A stretch of 64,000 bases of DNA. Origin: Flavobacterium psychroterrae (lineage in GTDB: Bacteria; Bacteroidota; Bacteroidia; Flavobacteriales; Flavobacteriaceae). Position 1 is the stretch's first letter, and each line of letters begins with the position of its first letter. The translations under genes and the position numbers were made by a program. Below are positions 16,809 through 23,753 of this stretch, one piece after another. The stretch covers positions 1-64,000 of the forward strand of contig NZ_JAGYVZ010000005.1 in NCBI RefSeq assembly GCF_018380615.1. The letters run 5' to 3'. The notes beneath the pieces are model-generated. The model had not been told where the DNA came from, ran no database searches, and saw only the letters and a program-made list of their open reading frames with translations.

Positions 16809-17159
16809 GACTGAATACTGAGACTGAATACTGAGACTGAATACTGAGACTGAATACTGAGACTGAATACTGAGACTGAAAACCGAGACTGAAAACCGAG
16901 ACTGAATACCGAGACTGAATACTGAGACTGAAAACTGAGACTGAAAACTGAGACTGAAAACTGAGACTGAAAACCGAGACTGAATACTGAGACTGAATAC
17001 TGAGACTGAAAACTGAGACTGAAAACTGAGACTGAAAACTGAGACTGAAAACCGAGACTGAATACTGAGACTGAAAACCGAGACTGAAAACTGAGACTGA
17101 AAACCGAGACTGAAAACCGAGACTGAATACTGAGACTGAAAACTGAGACTGAAAACTGA
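16809..17159. repeat. Tandem array of 27 copies of a 13-bp unit
   Basis: The unit is GACTGAAWACYGA. There are 27 complete units in exact register over 351 bases, with a partial unit at each end. Only positions 8 (T/A) and 11 (T/C) vary, giving four unit types. The block of types in units 10-14 recurs in units 16-20, six units (78 bp) later, which indicates segmental duplication. All 27 units lack indels. The array lies between the kinase stop codon and the terminator at 17199. It has no spacers and so is not a CRISPR. Thirteen bases is not a multiple of three, and no long frame crosses it. Confidence 0.95.
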
Positions 17160-17198
17160 GACTTAAAAAAGTAGGAAAATAAAATATACTTATATATT

Positions 17199-17237
17199 AA
17201 AAGAAACCATAGTTAATTCTATGGTTTCTTTTTTTTT
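17199..17237 (+). terminator. Intrinsic terminator after the 13-bp array
   Basis: AAAAGAAACCATAG (17199-17212) pairs perfectly with CTATGGTTTCTTTT, followed by a run of T to 17237. No gene lies between the kinase stop and this site, so the array is probably transcribed as the kinase 3' untranslated region. Confidence 0.85.
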
Positions 17238-17337
17238 GCTATAAACTTTAAAGCAATAAATACTTGAAAATTAGAGCATAAACCCAGCAAACAATTGAGT
17301 TATGGGAATTATATAACGATTCATTTTTATGCTGTAA

Positions 17338-17369
17338 AGCAAAATGTTTGTTTCGTTAGCATCTTTGTA
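17338..17369 (+). promoter_or_regulatory. Bipartite promoter of the DUF4142-YtxH stress unit
   Basis: AGCAAAA (17338-17344), 16 bases, then ATCTTTGTA (17361-17369) followed by ATGTAATA. Both motifs and the spacing match the promoter at 5829-5860. The DUF4142 start codon lies 23 bases downstream. Confidence 0.5.
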
Positions 17370-17392
17370 ATGTAATACTTTATGAAGTAATA

Positions 17393-17965
17393 ATGAAAGC
17401 AGCGCCCCAATTGAAAGCGACATTTTTTAGACTAATTTTTTTATTGATAATTATGATTTCTTTAGCATCATGCAAGAAAAATAATCCGGTAGAAAGCTCA
17501 TTAAAAAGTGAAACTTTTAATAAAACGGAAAAAGAAGAAATCGAAGCTTTTTTTTTCATAGCAACGGCAAATGTTACGAAGTCAATTATTTCAAAAAGTC
17601 AAATTGCACAACAAAAAAGTTCAGATTTTACAATACGGGAGTTGAGTAAAAAAATAGAAATTAATCAGAATCAATTGTTACATGATATTTCAAAAATGGC
17701 TACAAAAAAGCTCATTATAATTACAGAAATTGATGCAACACATAATAAGCGAGATTTATACGATTTGATTGATGCAAATAATACTGATTTTAATAAAACG
17801 TATTTGAATGCAATGACAGAATCCTTAAAAGAACAAATTGGATTATTAGAATCAATTTCAAAACAAACAAATGACAAAACGATATTAAAATTAGTGTTAC
17901 AATATTTACCTGAACAATACCAGATCCTACGCGAAATGCAGAGGATTAATTATGAGATTATTTAA
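17393..17965 (+). CDS. DUF4142-like lipoprotein
   Basis: 190 residues with a signal peptide and lipobox SLASC (Cys at about residue 27), so it is probably a lipoprotein. The mature part is helical and resembles DUF4142, a ferritin-like four-helix domain: FFFIATANVTKSIISKSQIAQQKS, then TIRELSKKIEINQNQLLHDISKMA and the C-terminal LPEQYQILREMQRINYE. The clear metal ligands of true ferritins are not evident. It opens a closely packed run of stress-type envelope genes behind a distinctive promoter. In other bacteria DUF4142 proteins are stress-induced; the function is unknown. Confidence 0.72.
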   Translation: MKAAPQLKATFFRLIFLLIIMISLASCKKNNPVESSLKSETFNKTEKEEIEAFFFIATANVTKSIISKSQIAQQKSSDFTIRELSKKIEINQNQLLHDISKMATKKLIIITEIDATHNKRDLYDLIDANNTDFNKTYLNAMTESLKEQIGLLESISKQTNDKTILKLVLQYLPEQYQILREMQRINYEII

Positions 17966-18000
17966 ATGCCTAAATATTATTAACTAAATTTTTTTTAACT

Positions 18001-18648
18001 ATGAAAATGCAATCAAATTTTTTATGCGCCTTAACACTTTTTTTAACAGCTTCTTTTGGAATGCTGCACGCTCAAGACACTAATGTAACTACCGAGTTTG
18101 GTGTAAAGGGAGGATTCAACATGTCTAACTTTTTATCAGATAATGATGAAGCAACTGACGAAAATATCTTATATGGTTTTAACGCCGGAGTTTATGCAAC
18201 ATTACCAATATCTGATTTTGTCGCTATTCAACCAGAGATCTTGTTTACTACAAGAGGTTCAAAGTTAGAATACAACAGTGATATAGCTTCAGGAGATGCA
18301 AAATTTAAATTAAACTATATCGAAGTTCCTTTATTAGTAAGAGTTAATATTACTAAAAACTTTAACCTTCAGGCAGGTGGATATGCCTCTTACCTAGTTA
18401 GTTCTAAATTTACGGGAGATGGAGCTGCTGAATTTAATGAGGATATTGATACAGATAACTTAAACAAATTTGATGCAGGTATTGTAGCAGGTGTTGGAGT
18501 TGACTTTAGCCCTATAAGTATTGGTTTACGTTACAACTATGGTTTAACAACTATTGGTAAAGAAAGAACTGTTTTAGGACAAACTTATACATTCCCAGAT
18601 GCAAAAAACAGCAATTTATCTTTATACTTATCATATAAGTTAAACTAA
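18001..18648 (+). CDS. PorT-like outer membrane beta-barrel protein
   Basis: 215 residues. The signal peptide is cleaved after HAQD. An eight-strand barrel pattern follows: FGVKGGFNMSNFL, VAIQPEILFTTRGSK, LNYIEVPLLVRVNITKNFNLQAGGYASYLV, GVGVDFSPISIGLRYNYGL, and a C-terminal LSLYLSYKLN. This fits the outer-membrane beta-barrel family that includes PorT, although such short barrels have many roles. It lies 35 bases after the DUF4142 gene and probably belongs to the same transcript, suggesting an envelope stress function. Confidence 0.88.
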   Translation: MKMQSNFLCALTLFLTASFGMLHAQDTNVTTEFGVKGGFNMSNFLSDNDEATDENILYGFNAGVYATLPISDFVAIQPEILFTTRGSKLEYNSDIASGDAKFKLNYIEVPLLVRVNITKNFNLQAGGYASYLVSSKFTGDGAAEFNEDIDTDNLNKFDAGIVAGVGVDFSPISIGLRYNYGLTTIGKERTVLGQTYTFPDAKNSNLSLYLSYKLN

Positions 18649-18688
18649 AAAACATAAAACATTTCATTAACCCCTTAATATAAAAACC

Positions 18689-18841
18689 ATGTCAAATTTA
18701 TTATATACAATCGCAGTTATACTGGTTATTCTATGGGCTTTAGGCTTCTTTGTTTACAGCTTAGGTAGTATCATCCATATCTTACTAGTAATTGCAATTA
18801 TCGCAATATTATTCAGACTTATCAAAGGTCGAGAAATTTAA
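18689..18841 (+). CDS. Lmo0937-family small membrane protein
   Basis: A 50-residue peptide that would be missed by length cut-offs. It reads MSNLLYTIAVILVILWALGF, then FVYSLGSIIHILLVIAIIAI and LFRLIKGREI: two membrane segments and a short basic tail. This matches the Lmo0937 family, which appears in general-stress regulons of many bacteria. It lies 40 bases after the barrel gene and 46 before the YtxH gene, in a consistent operon-like run. Confidence 0.88.
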   Translation: MSNLLYTIAVILVILWALGFFVYSLGSIIHILLVIAIIAILFRLIKGREI

Positions 18842-18887
18842 AAATCAACATTATAAATTAAATATATTAATCACTAAATCAAATATT

Positions 18888-19172
18888 ATGAAAACAAGTA
18901 ACACAATTTTAGGAATTTTAGGAGCTGCAGCTGCAGGAGCATTTTTAGGAGTATTGTTTGCACCGGACAAAGGATCAAACACAAGAAAAAAAATCTCAGA
19001 TAAATCAAAAGATTACGGAGATAATTTAAAAACAAAATTTGACGGAGTTGTAAGCACAATTACTTCAAACGGAAAAGATATTCTTGACGAAGGAAAAGCA
19101 AAATTCAACCAGGCAAAAGAAGACTTCAATTCTATTAAAGATGAAGCAAAAAGTGTAAAAACGAACTACTAA
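18888..19172 (+). CDS. YtxH domain-containing protein
   Basis: 94 residues from the ATG at 18888; an upstream TTG extension overlapping the previous gene is unlikely. The Gly/Ala-rich membrane segment LGILGAAAAGAFLGVLFAPDKG, with the family mark FAPDKGSNTRKKI, starts at about residue 8. A Lys-rich helical tail follows (DYGDNLKTKFDGVV). YtxH proteins are general-stress proteins with one membrane anchor. The context of CsbD, Lmo0937 and a holin-X-like protein is typical of a flavobacterial stress cassette. Confidence 0.92.
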   Translation: MKTSNTILGILGAAAAGAFLGVLFAPDKGSNTRKKISDKSKDYGDNLKTKFDGVVSTITSNGKDILDEGKAKFNQAKEDFNSIKDEAKSVKTNY

Positions 19173-19207
19173 AAAGTGAAATTTTTAAACCATAAATACC
19201 CTATATC

Positions 19208-19600
19208 ATGGAATCAAATGCAACAACAAACGAGAACTTAAATCTTTATGAAAAAGCTGAAAACTATGCCAAAACAAGTTTAGAATTAATTAAACTTAAA
19301 ACGGTATCAGCAGTAGCAGATGTTTTATCAACATTAACATCAAGAATAGCAGTTGGAGCTGTTGTTGCATTTTTTACCTTGTTCCTTAATATAGGGATTA
19401 GTTTATGGCTTGGAAAAGTGCTTGGAGAGTATTATTACGGTTTTTTTATCGTAGCTCTATTTTATCTTATTGTTGCAATTGTAATGCATACAATGCAACA
19501 TAAGATTATTAAAACACCTATTGGCAACATGATTGTTACCAGTATTTTAAAAGAAACTAAAAAGGAAGATGAAACTGATTTAAATCAATCAAAAAACTAA
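19208..19600 (+). CDS. Holin-X-like (phage holin superfamily III) membrane protein
   Basis: 130 residues with a soluble helical start (LYEKAENYAKTSLELIKLKTV), then two membrane segments around 52-74 (VGAVVAFFTLFLNIGISLWLG) and 79-98 (YYGFFIVALFYLIVAIVMH). The tail is charged (KKEDETDLNQ). It matches proteins annotated as phage holin family because of similarity to actinobacterial holin-X. There are no phage genes nearby, so it is almost certainly a chromosomal stress-membrane protein. It lies 35 bases after the YtxH gene and 11 bases before the next gene. Confidence 0.8.
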   Translation: MESNATTNENLNLYEKAENYAKTSLELIKLKTVSAVADVLSTLTSRIAVGAVVAFFTLFLNIGISLWLGKVLGEYYYGFFIVALFYLIVAIVMHTMQHKIIKTPIGNMIVTSILKETKKEDETDLNQSKN

Positions 19601-19611
19601 AAAAGACTGTT

Positions 19612-19983
19612 ATGGAAACTATTTACACACTTGATTCATTAGATCAGCAAATAAAACAATTAGAACTGCGACAGGATGCCGAATGGTGCTCTATTAAGGA
19701 CGAAATTGAAGATATCAAAGAGAATTTAAAACCTCTTAACCTTATCCGTAATACGGTTGAGGAAATCAACGAAACAGTAGGCTTTAAAAGCAATATAGCC
19801 CAGTCTGCAATAAGCATAGGGATTGGTTATCTCGCAAAACGATTTATAGTTGGTAAAAGTACCTCGATGTTCAAAGGCATTGCCGGATCACTATTACAAC
19901 TGGTCGTAACTAATTTAGTTTCAAAACCACATCATGACACCGCAAGCGACGGATCATCACAATACGAATCATCAAGAGAGTAA
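19612..19983 (+). CDS. Unknown protein of the YtxH/holin-X stress cassette
   Basis: 123 residues. The N-terminus is acidic and predicted coiled coil (LDQQIKQLELRQDAEW, KDEIEDIKENLKPLN). A Gly/Ile-rich hydrophobic middle follows (AQSAISIGIGYLAKRFIVGK, GIAGSLLQLVVTNLV) that could associate with the membrane, then a polar Ser-rich tail. No named family was recognised. Position and size match the last gene commonly seen after YtxH and holin-X in flavobacteria, so a shared stress role is likely by context only. Confidence 0.65.
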   Translation: METIYTLDSLDQQIKQLELRQDAEWCSIKDEIEDIKENLKPLNLIRNTVEEINETVGFKSNIAQSAISIGIGYLAKRFIVGKSTSMFKGIAGSLLQLVVTNLVSKPHHDTASDGSSQYESSRE

Positions 19984-20007
19984 TTGTCTAACTATAAATT
20001 ATGTATT

Positions 20008-20106
20008 ATGGAAAAGTTAAGCGAAATAGTATTAAAAAATGGTGTATACGTTTACTCGAATCTATATAAATGTTTTGAATTTTCGAGAGTATTTCTAGGT
20101 ATCTAA
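20008..20106 (+). CDS. Possible 32-residue small protein
   Basis: ATG to TAA reads MEKLSEIVLKNGVYVYSNLY, then KCFEFSRVFLGI. It follows the stress cassette by 24 bases on the same strand, with an upstream ATTATG context like that of other genes here. No family is recognised and coding cannot be proven from such a short frame. It could equally be the untranslated end of the operon. Confidence 0.25.
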   Translation: MEKLSEIVLKNGVYVYSNLYKCFEFSRVFLGI

Positions 20107-20172
20107 CTTGCTTTATACGTTTTATAAACAAACGGTTAAACAGTTAATATCCTTCACTATATTTTTTCATCT

Positions 20173-20209
20173 AAGGTTCAAAGGTTTTGAGGTACAAAGG
20201 TGCAGAGGT
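20173..20209. repeat. Octameric ladder repeat, RAGGT plus three variable bases
   Basis: AAGGT or GAGGT starts at 20173, 20181, 20189, 20197 and 20205, an exact 8-base period with different triplets between. The same class recurs at 20299-20327 and, reversed, at 20479-20515. Confidence 0.75.
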
Positions 20210-20245
20210 TTTAACTTTGCATGTGTTTATACTTTAATATGAACC

Positions 20246-20291
20246 AAAAAAGAGACTGTCACACATTGGTGAAACAGTCTCTTTTTTTTTT
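20246..20291 (+). terminator. Intrinsic terminator after the stress cassette
   Basis: AAAAAGAGACTGT pairs with ACAGTCTCTTTTT across a 14-base loop and is followed by about ten T. It is the first clear terminator after the YtxH/holin-X unit. Confidence 0.8.
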
Positions 20292-20298
20292 GAGATGC

Positions 20299-20515
20299 AA
20301 AGTTTTGAGGTTCAAAGGGACAAAGGTTTTCTTTGCAGGTTTAAATAAGATTAATCTGATCAAACAAATCAGAATATTCAAATAAAAAAAATGCCTGTTT
20401 CAAATAATTGAAACAGGCATTTTTTTATATAATTTGAGAAAATCCCAGAAGACATTTTCCTATGCCTTTCTAAAAGAAACCTTTGTCCCTTTGTAACTAT
20501 GAACCTTTGAGACTT
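20299..20515. repeat. Two opposed octameric ladders enclosing a hairpin
   Basis: Pentamers at 20299, 20307, 20315 and 20323 (AAGTT, GAGGT, AAGGG, AAGGT) face their reverse complements at 20479, 20487, 20495, 20503 and 20511 (ACCTT, CCCTT, AACTA, ACCTT, GACTT). All are at 8-base steps. The two halves form a long inverted repeat around the terminator hairpin at 20383-20427. Confidence 0.65.
20383..20427. terminator. Terminator-like hairpin inside the ladder inverted repeat
   Basis: AAAAAATGCCTGTTTCAA pairs with TTGAAACAGGCATTTTTT around a short AT loop, with A-runs and T-runs on either side. It could serve both the rightward stress cassette and the leftward prfA transcript. Confidence 0.75.
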
Positions 20516-20524
20516 AAAAGAAAA

Positions 20525-20561
20525 CTCAGCAACTTAGCAACTCAGAACCTTAGTACCTCAG
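20525..20561. repeat. Octameric ladder repeat next to the prfA stop
   Basis: CTCAG, CTTAG, CTCAG, CTTAG and CTCAG start at 20525, 20533, 20541, 20549 and 20557, a strict 8-base period. It ends one base before the prfA stop codon and is the same class as 1906-1942 and 4121-4149. Confidence 0.8.
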
Positions 20562-20562
20562 A

Positions 20563-21639
20563 TTAAAATACCTCCGAAGCTTCCTTCAATTTCTCCATAT
20601 TGTTCACCAATTGCAATTCGGAAACAATTTTGTGAATGTCGCCATTCATGATATTTCCTAAATCGTATAAAGTCAAACCAACTCTGTGATCTGTAACACG
20701 ACCTTGTGCGTAATTGTAAGTACGAATCTTAGCCGATCTGTCACCAGAACTCACCTGAGAAGTACGTTTTGTAGCATCTTCGGCTTCTTTTTTAGCTAAT
20801 TCCTGTTCGTATAAACGAGAACGTAATACGCCTAATGCCTTATCCTTGTTTTTATGTTGTGATTTCTGATCCTGACATTGCGCCACTAATCCCGTAGGAA
20901 TGTGCGTTAAACGTACCGCAGATTTCGTAGTATTTACAGATTGTCCTCCAGGTCCTGATGAACAAAAGAAATCCACACGAACATCATTCATATCAATTTG
21001 AACATCAAACTCTTCCGCTTCCGGTAAAACCATAACCGTAGCTGCAGATGTATGCACACGACCCTGAGTTTCTGTTTGAGGAACACGTTGTACACGGTGA
21101 ACACCAGCTTCAAACTTCAAAGTTCCGTAAACATCCTCGCCCGAAACCTCAAAAATAACCTCTTTGAAACCTCCGGAAGTTCCCTCGTTCATATCAACTA
21201 CAGAAGTTCTCCAACCTTGATTTTCACAATATTTAGTGTACATTCTGAATAAGTCACCCGCAAAAATACTCGCTTCATCACCACCCGTTCCGGCACGAAT
21301 CTCGACCATAACGTTTTTAGCATCTTCAGGATCTTTAGGGATCAACATAAACTTGATTTCTTCCTCAAGTTCAGGCAATCTGTCTTTTGCTTCATCTAAT
21401 TGCATTTTGGCCATTTCGGTCATATCTGCATCACTTCCATCAGCAATAATTTCGTTTGCCTCGTCTATATTAGCCATCAAAAGCACATATTCATCACGCT
21501 TTCCAGCTAATGCTTTCAGGTTTTTGTACTCTTGATTCAATTGCACATAACGTTTTTGATCAGAAATAACATCCGGCTGGATAATCAAATCCGAAATCTC
21601 GTCAAAACGTTGTTTTACTATTTGAAGTCTATCTAACAT
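20563..21639 (-). CDS. prfA: Peptide chain release factor 1
   Basis: 358 residues. The GGQ motif that triggers peptidyl-tRNA hydrolysis is at residues 231-233 ([21 protein letters not shown]). The stop-codon-recognising tripeptide at 187-189 reads Pro-Gln-Thr in [15 protein letters not shown]. It sits where RF1 usually has PxT (PAT in E. coli), which distinguishes it from RF2 (SPF). It reads UAA and UAG. The N-terminal 100 residues are a helical domain and [12 protein letters not shown] marks the core. It is transcribed alone, and the ladder repeat begins immediately after its stop codon. Confidence 0.97.
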   Translation of the reverse strand: MLDRLQIVKQRFDEISDLIIQPDVISDQKRYVQLNQEYKNLKALAGKRDEYVLLMANIDEANEIIADGSDADMTEMAKMQLDEAKDRLPELEEEIKFMLIPKDPEDAKNVMVEIRAGTGGDEASIFAGDLFRMYTKYCENQGWRTSVVDMNEGTSGGFKEVIFEVSGEDVYGTLKFEAGVHRVQRVPQTETQGRVHTSAATVMVLPEAEEFDVQIDMNDVRVDFFCSSGPGGQSVNTTKSAVRLTHIPTGLVAQCQDQKSQHKNKDKALGVLRSRLYEQELAKKEAEDATKRTSQVSSGDRSAKIRTYNYAQGRVTDHRVGLTLYDLGNIMNGDIHKIVSELQLVNNMEKLKEASEVF

Positions 21640-21952
21640 TTTCTAATTCCTTTTATTGGAGTGCAAATTTACGAAATTTTTGTTTAAAATTCTATCATTA
21701 ACCTTTTGAGTTTTTTAAGGGTTAGATTTAGTTTAATTGTCGTTGTTTTTTGGAGCTTTTTCCTGCTATCCGCTGTATCTTTTTATGCAGAATATTTTTC
21801 GTTTGATTTAGAAATTTTCGTTTGCCTAAAAAGGATGCCGCTTTTATCAGGGCTAAGTATTTCAGGTTTTTAATTGGCTTTTATGGATTTCCGTAAAATA
21901 GTTGGTTTGTAAGGAGTTAATTTTGAAATAAGATAAAACTAAAATTAAAAAT
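21640..21952. other. Intergenic gap of 313 bases between divergent genes
   Basis: It should contain the promoters of prfA (leftward) and of the lipoprotein gene at 21953 (rightward). I see no hairpin of terminator quality, no ladder repeat and no convincing small frame. Confidence 0.4.
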
Positions 21953-22540
21953 ATGAAAAAAATTACATTCATAATAGTTGTTACATTCTTATTTTCATGC
22001 AAATCTGACATTCAAAAAAAAGAACAACTAGAATTAAAAAATTCGGACAAAGTTCTGAATGAATCAATAAGCTATCTAAGTACCATCGCTTGGCCAATCA
22101 ATACAGATTCATTATTGACAATTTATAATACTTTAAAAAATACAGATAAAATAGAGTTTTCTAAGAAAATCAATTCAATATCTCAAAATGCGAAAATAGA
22201 ACAAGAAAGAGTTGATAATCGAATACTTGAAATGAATAAAGAATTAGATCAGAAAAAAATAAAACAAACCGTTCAAGAAGAAATTAATTGGAAAAAAACC
22301 AAAGCCGGAAAACTTCAAATAAAACATCCTATCTGGTCAAAGGAAGACTGCGAAAAGATTGTCAATAATAAAATATGGATAGGAATGTCTATTGATATGT
22401 TGCAGTATATGAATGGAAAACCAAATAGTGCAAATCCTTCAAACTACGGAAACGGAACAGAATGGCAATGGTGTTGGGATGATATTAGCCCTTCATGTTT
22501 TTACGGTGGAGATGATGGAATTATAACATCGTATAACTAA
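21953..22540 (+). CDS. Lipoprotein of unknown function
   Basis: 195 residues with a signal peptide and lipobox TFLFSC (Cys at about residue 16). A long Lys/Glu-rich helical region covers residues 20-120. The C-terminal 55 residues hold a block, KIWIGMSIDMLQYMNGKP, then GTEWQWCWDD, that recalls the beta-lactamase-inhibitor-like fold of SmpA/BamE proteins, where a GMS-type turn opens the domain. A BamE role is not implied. It begins an accessory stretch of unknown genes between prfA and a GreA-like gene. Confidence 0.6.
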   Translation: MKKITFIIVVTFLFSCKSDIQKKEQLELKNSDKVLNESISYLSTIAWPINTDSLLTIYNTLKNTDKIEFSKKINSISQNAKIEQERVDNRILEMNKELDQKKIKQTVQEEINWKKTKAGKLQIKHPIWSKEDCEKIVNNKIWIGMSIDMLQYMNGKPNSANPSNYGNGTEWQWCWDDISPSCFYGGDDGIITSYN

Positions 22541-22680
22541 AGTAAATAAACTTAATTGCGAAGTTTTTCCAAACAAAAAATCAGGTGTTTTTACTTGGTG
22601 TTTAGTTTAAATTAAAGACGATGTTTGTTTTCAATTTAACTCAATAACTAATATGAACCCATTTTATAAAAAAAATTAAG

Positions 22681-23523
22681 ATGTACGAAAGTTTAACAAA
22701 AAAATATAAAGATCAAAGTCCTAGAAAATACTTTGCACATTTTCCATTTAATGGAGAAGAAGGACAAACTTGGGAAACTCCATTCTCTTATTTATCCAAA
22801 ATGACAAGAAATCAAGAAGAATGGAACTTTAAGACAGAAGAATTCAGAAATAAATATCCAAATCAAAATTATCCTATTCTTACTAATTATTTGAATTACA
22901 CTTTTTTGAGAGTTGTAGAACAAAATAAAATTGTTTATTCAAAAGAAAAAGACAAATGCTGTTTTAATACTGGTCTTCAAACGAAAAGAGGTAAAGATAT
23001 TTTTGCAACTTTTTTTAAAAATGGTCAAGCAAAAGACAGGAATCAATGCGACTGGACATTTTACGCATTTATTGACAGTTATTCAGAAAAAATGCAGTTT
23101 TATTCTCCTACACCTGAAATAGCAACATATATTGATGACGCAAATGATTTAGTTTTTGATACTAAACTAGAAATTGATACAAATTTGACTCATATAGTTG
23201 AACAAAATATTACTAGGTTTCCCTCAATTTTACAAGGAAATGCTAAAATGGCGGAAAACATTATACTTGGTTCAATTCAAGCTTTGAAAGAAAAAGTTAA
23301 ACGTAATTATAAAATTGCTATACCTCATTGGTATGAAGGAAAAATACAATTATTACTACCACTTGTATTGACAAATGAGGAAAACTTAGCAGAACTTGCT
23401 TTCGTAATAGATAAGGATAAACAACGCAATATTTATAGAGGAAAGACAATTTTAACTATGGATATGGCATATATAGATGCTAGATTAATTACAAAACCAG
23501 ATGACGACTGGCTAACTCCATAA
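22681..23523 (+). CDS. DUF3825 domain-containing protein
   Basis: 280 residues, no signal peptide. The full length resembles DUF3825: an N-terminal part with YFAHFPFNGEEGQTWE and then LTNYLNYTFLRVVEQNKI. A middle part reads CCFNTGLQTKRGKDIFATF, and a C-terminal part reads IAIPHWYEGKIQLLLPLVLT and KTILTMDMAYIDARLI. The family is found next to RNA- or nucleotide-related domains in other bacteria, and a role in conflict or stress systems has been suggested from such contexts. Here it precedes a DUF262/DUF1524 protein by 230 bases on the same strand, which fits a defence neighbourhood but does not prove one. Confidence 0.75.
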   Translation: MYESLTKKYKDQSPRKYFAHFPFNGEEGQTWETPFSYLSKMTRNQEEWNFKTEEFRNKYPNQNYPILTNYLNYTFLRVVEQNKIVYSKEKDKCCFNTGLQTKRGKDIFATFFKNGQAKDRNQCDWTFYAFIDSYSEKMQFYSPTPEIATYIDDANDLVFDTKLEIDTNLTHIVEQNITRFPSILQGNAKMAENIILGSIQALKEKVKRNYKIAIPHWYEGKIQLLLPLVLTNEENLAELAFVIDKDKQRNIYRGKTILTMDMAYIDARLITKPDDDWLTP

Positions 23524-23753
23524 ATTTGGCAAAATGTTGTGCGAGACTTAAAACAATTTTCGTGAAATATAAATCCGTGCCCTCAATAAAACACAATACT
23601 AATATAAAAAATTAATTTTTTGTGACCATAGATTGAAAATCATTTACTATCAGGTGCTATAAGTACGGGTAAAACAAACCAAAAAGATATAAAAGAGCAA
23701 CCAAATACATGTGAATACGACTAAAAAATAAAGAAAACAACATTAAAAAAAAT

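Noticed and set aside
16809..17159. CRISPR array
   Set aside because: Units are 13 bases, directly abutting, with only two variable positions and no spacers; no cas genes are present.
19208..19600. Prophage remnant suggested by the holin-like protein
   Set aside because: No other phage gene is nearby. Holin-X-like proteins are a regular part of bacterial stress cassettes with YtxH and CsbD.
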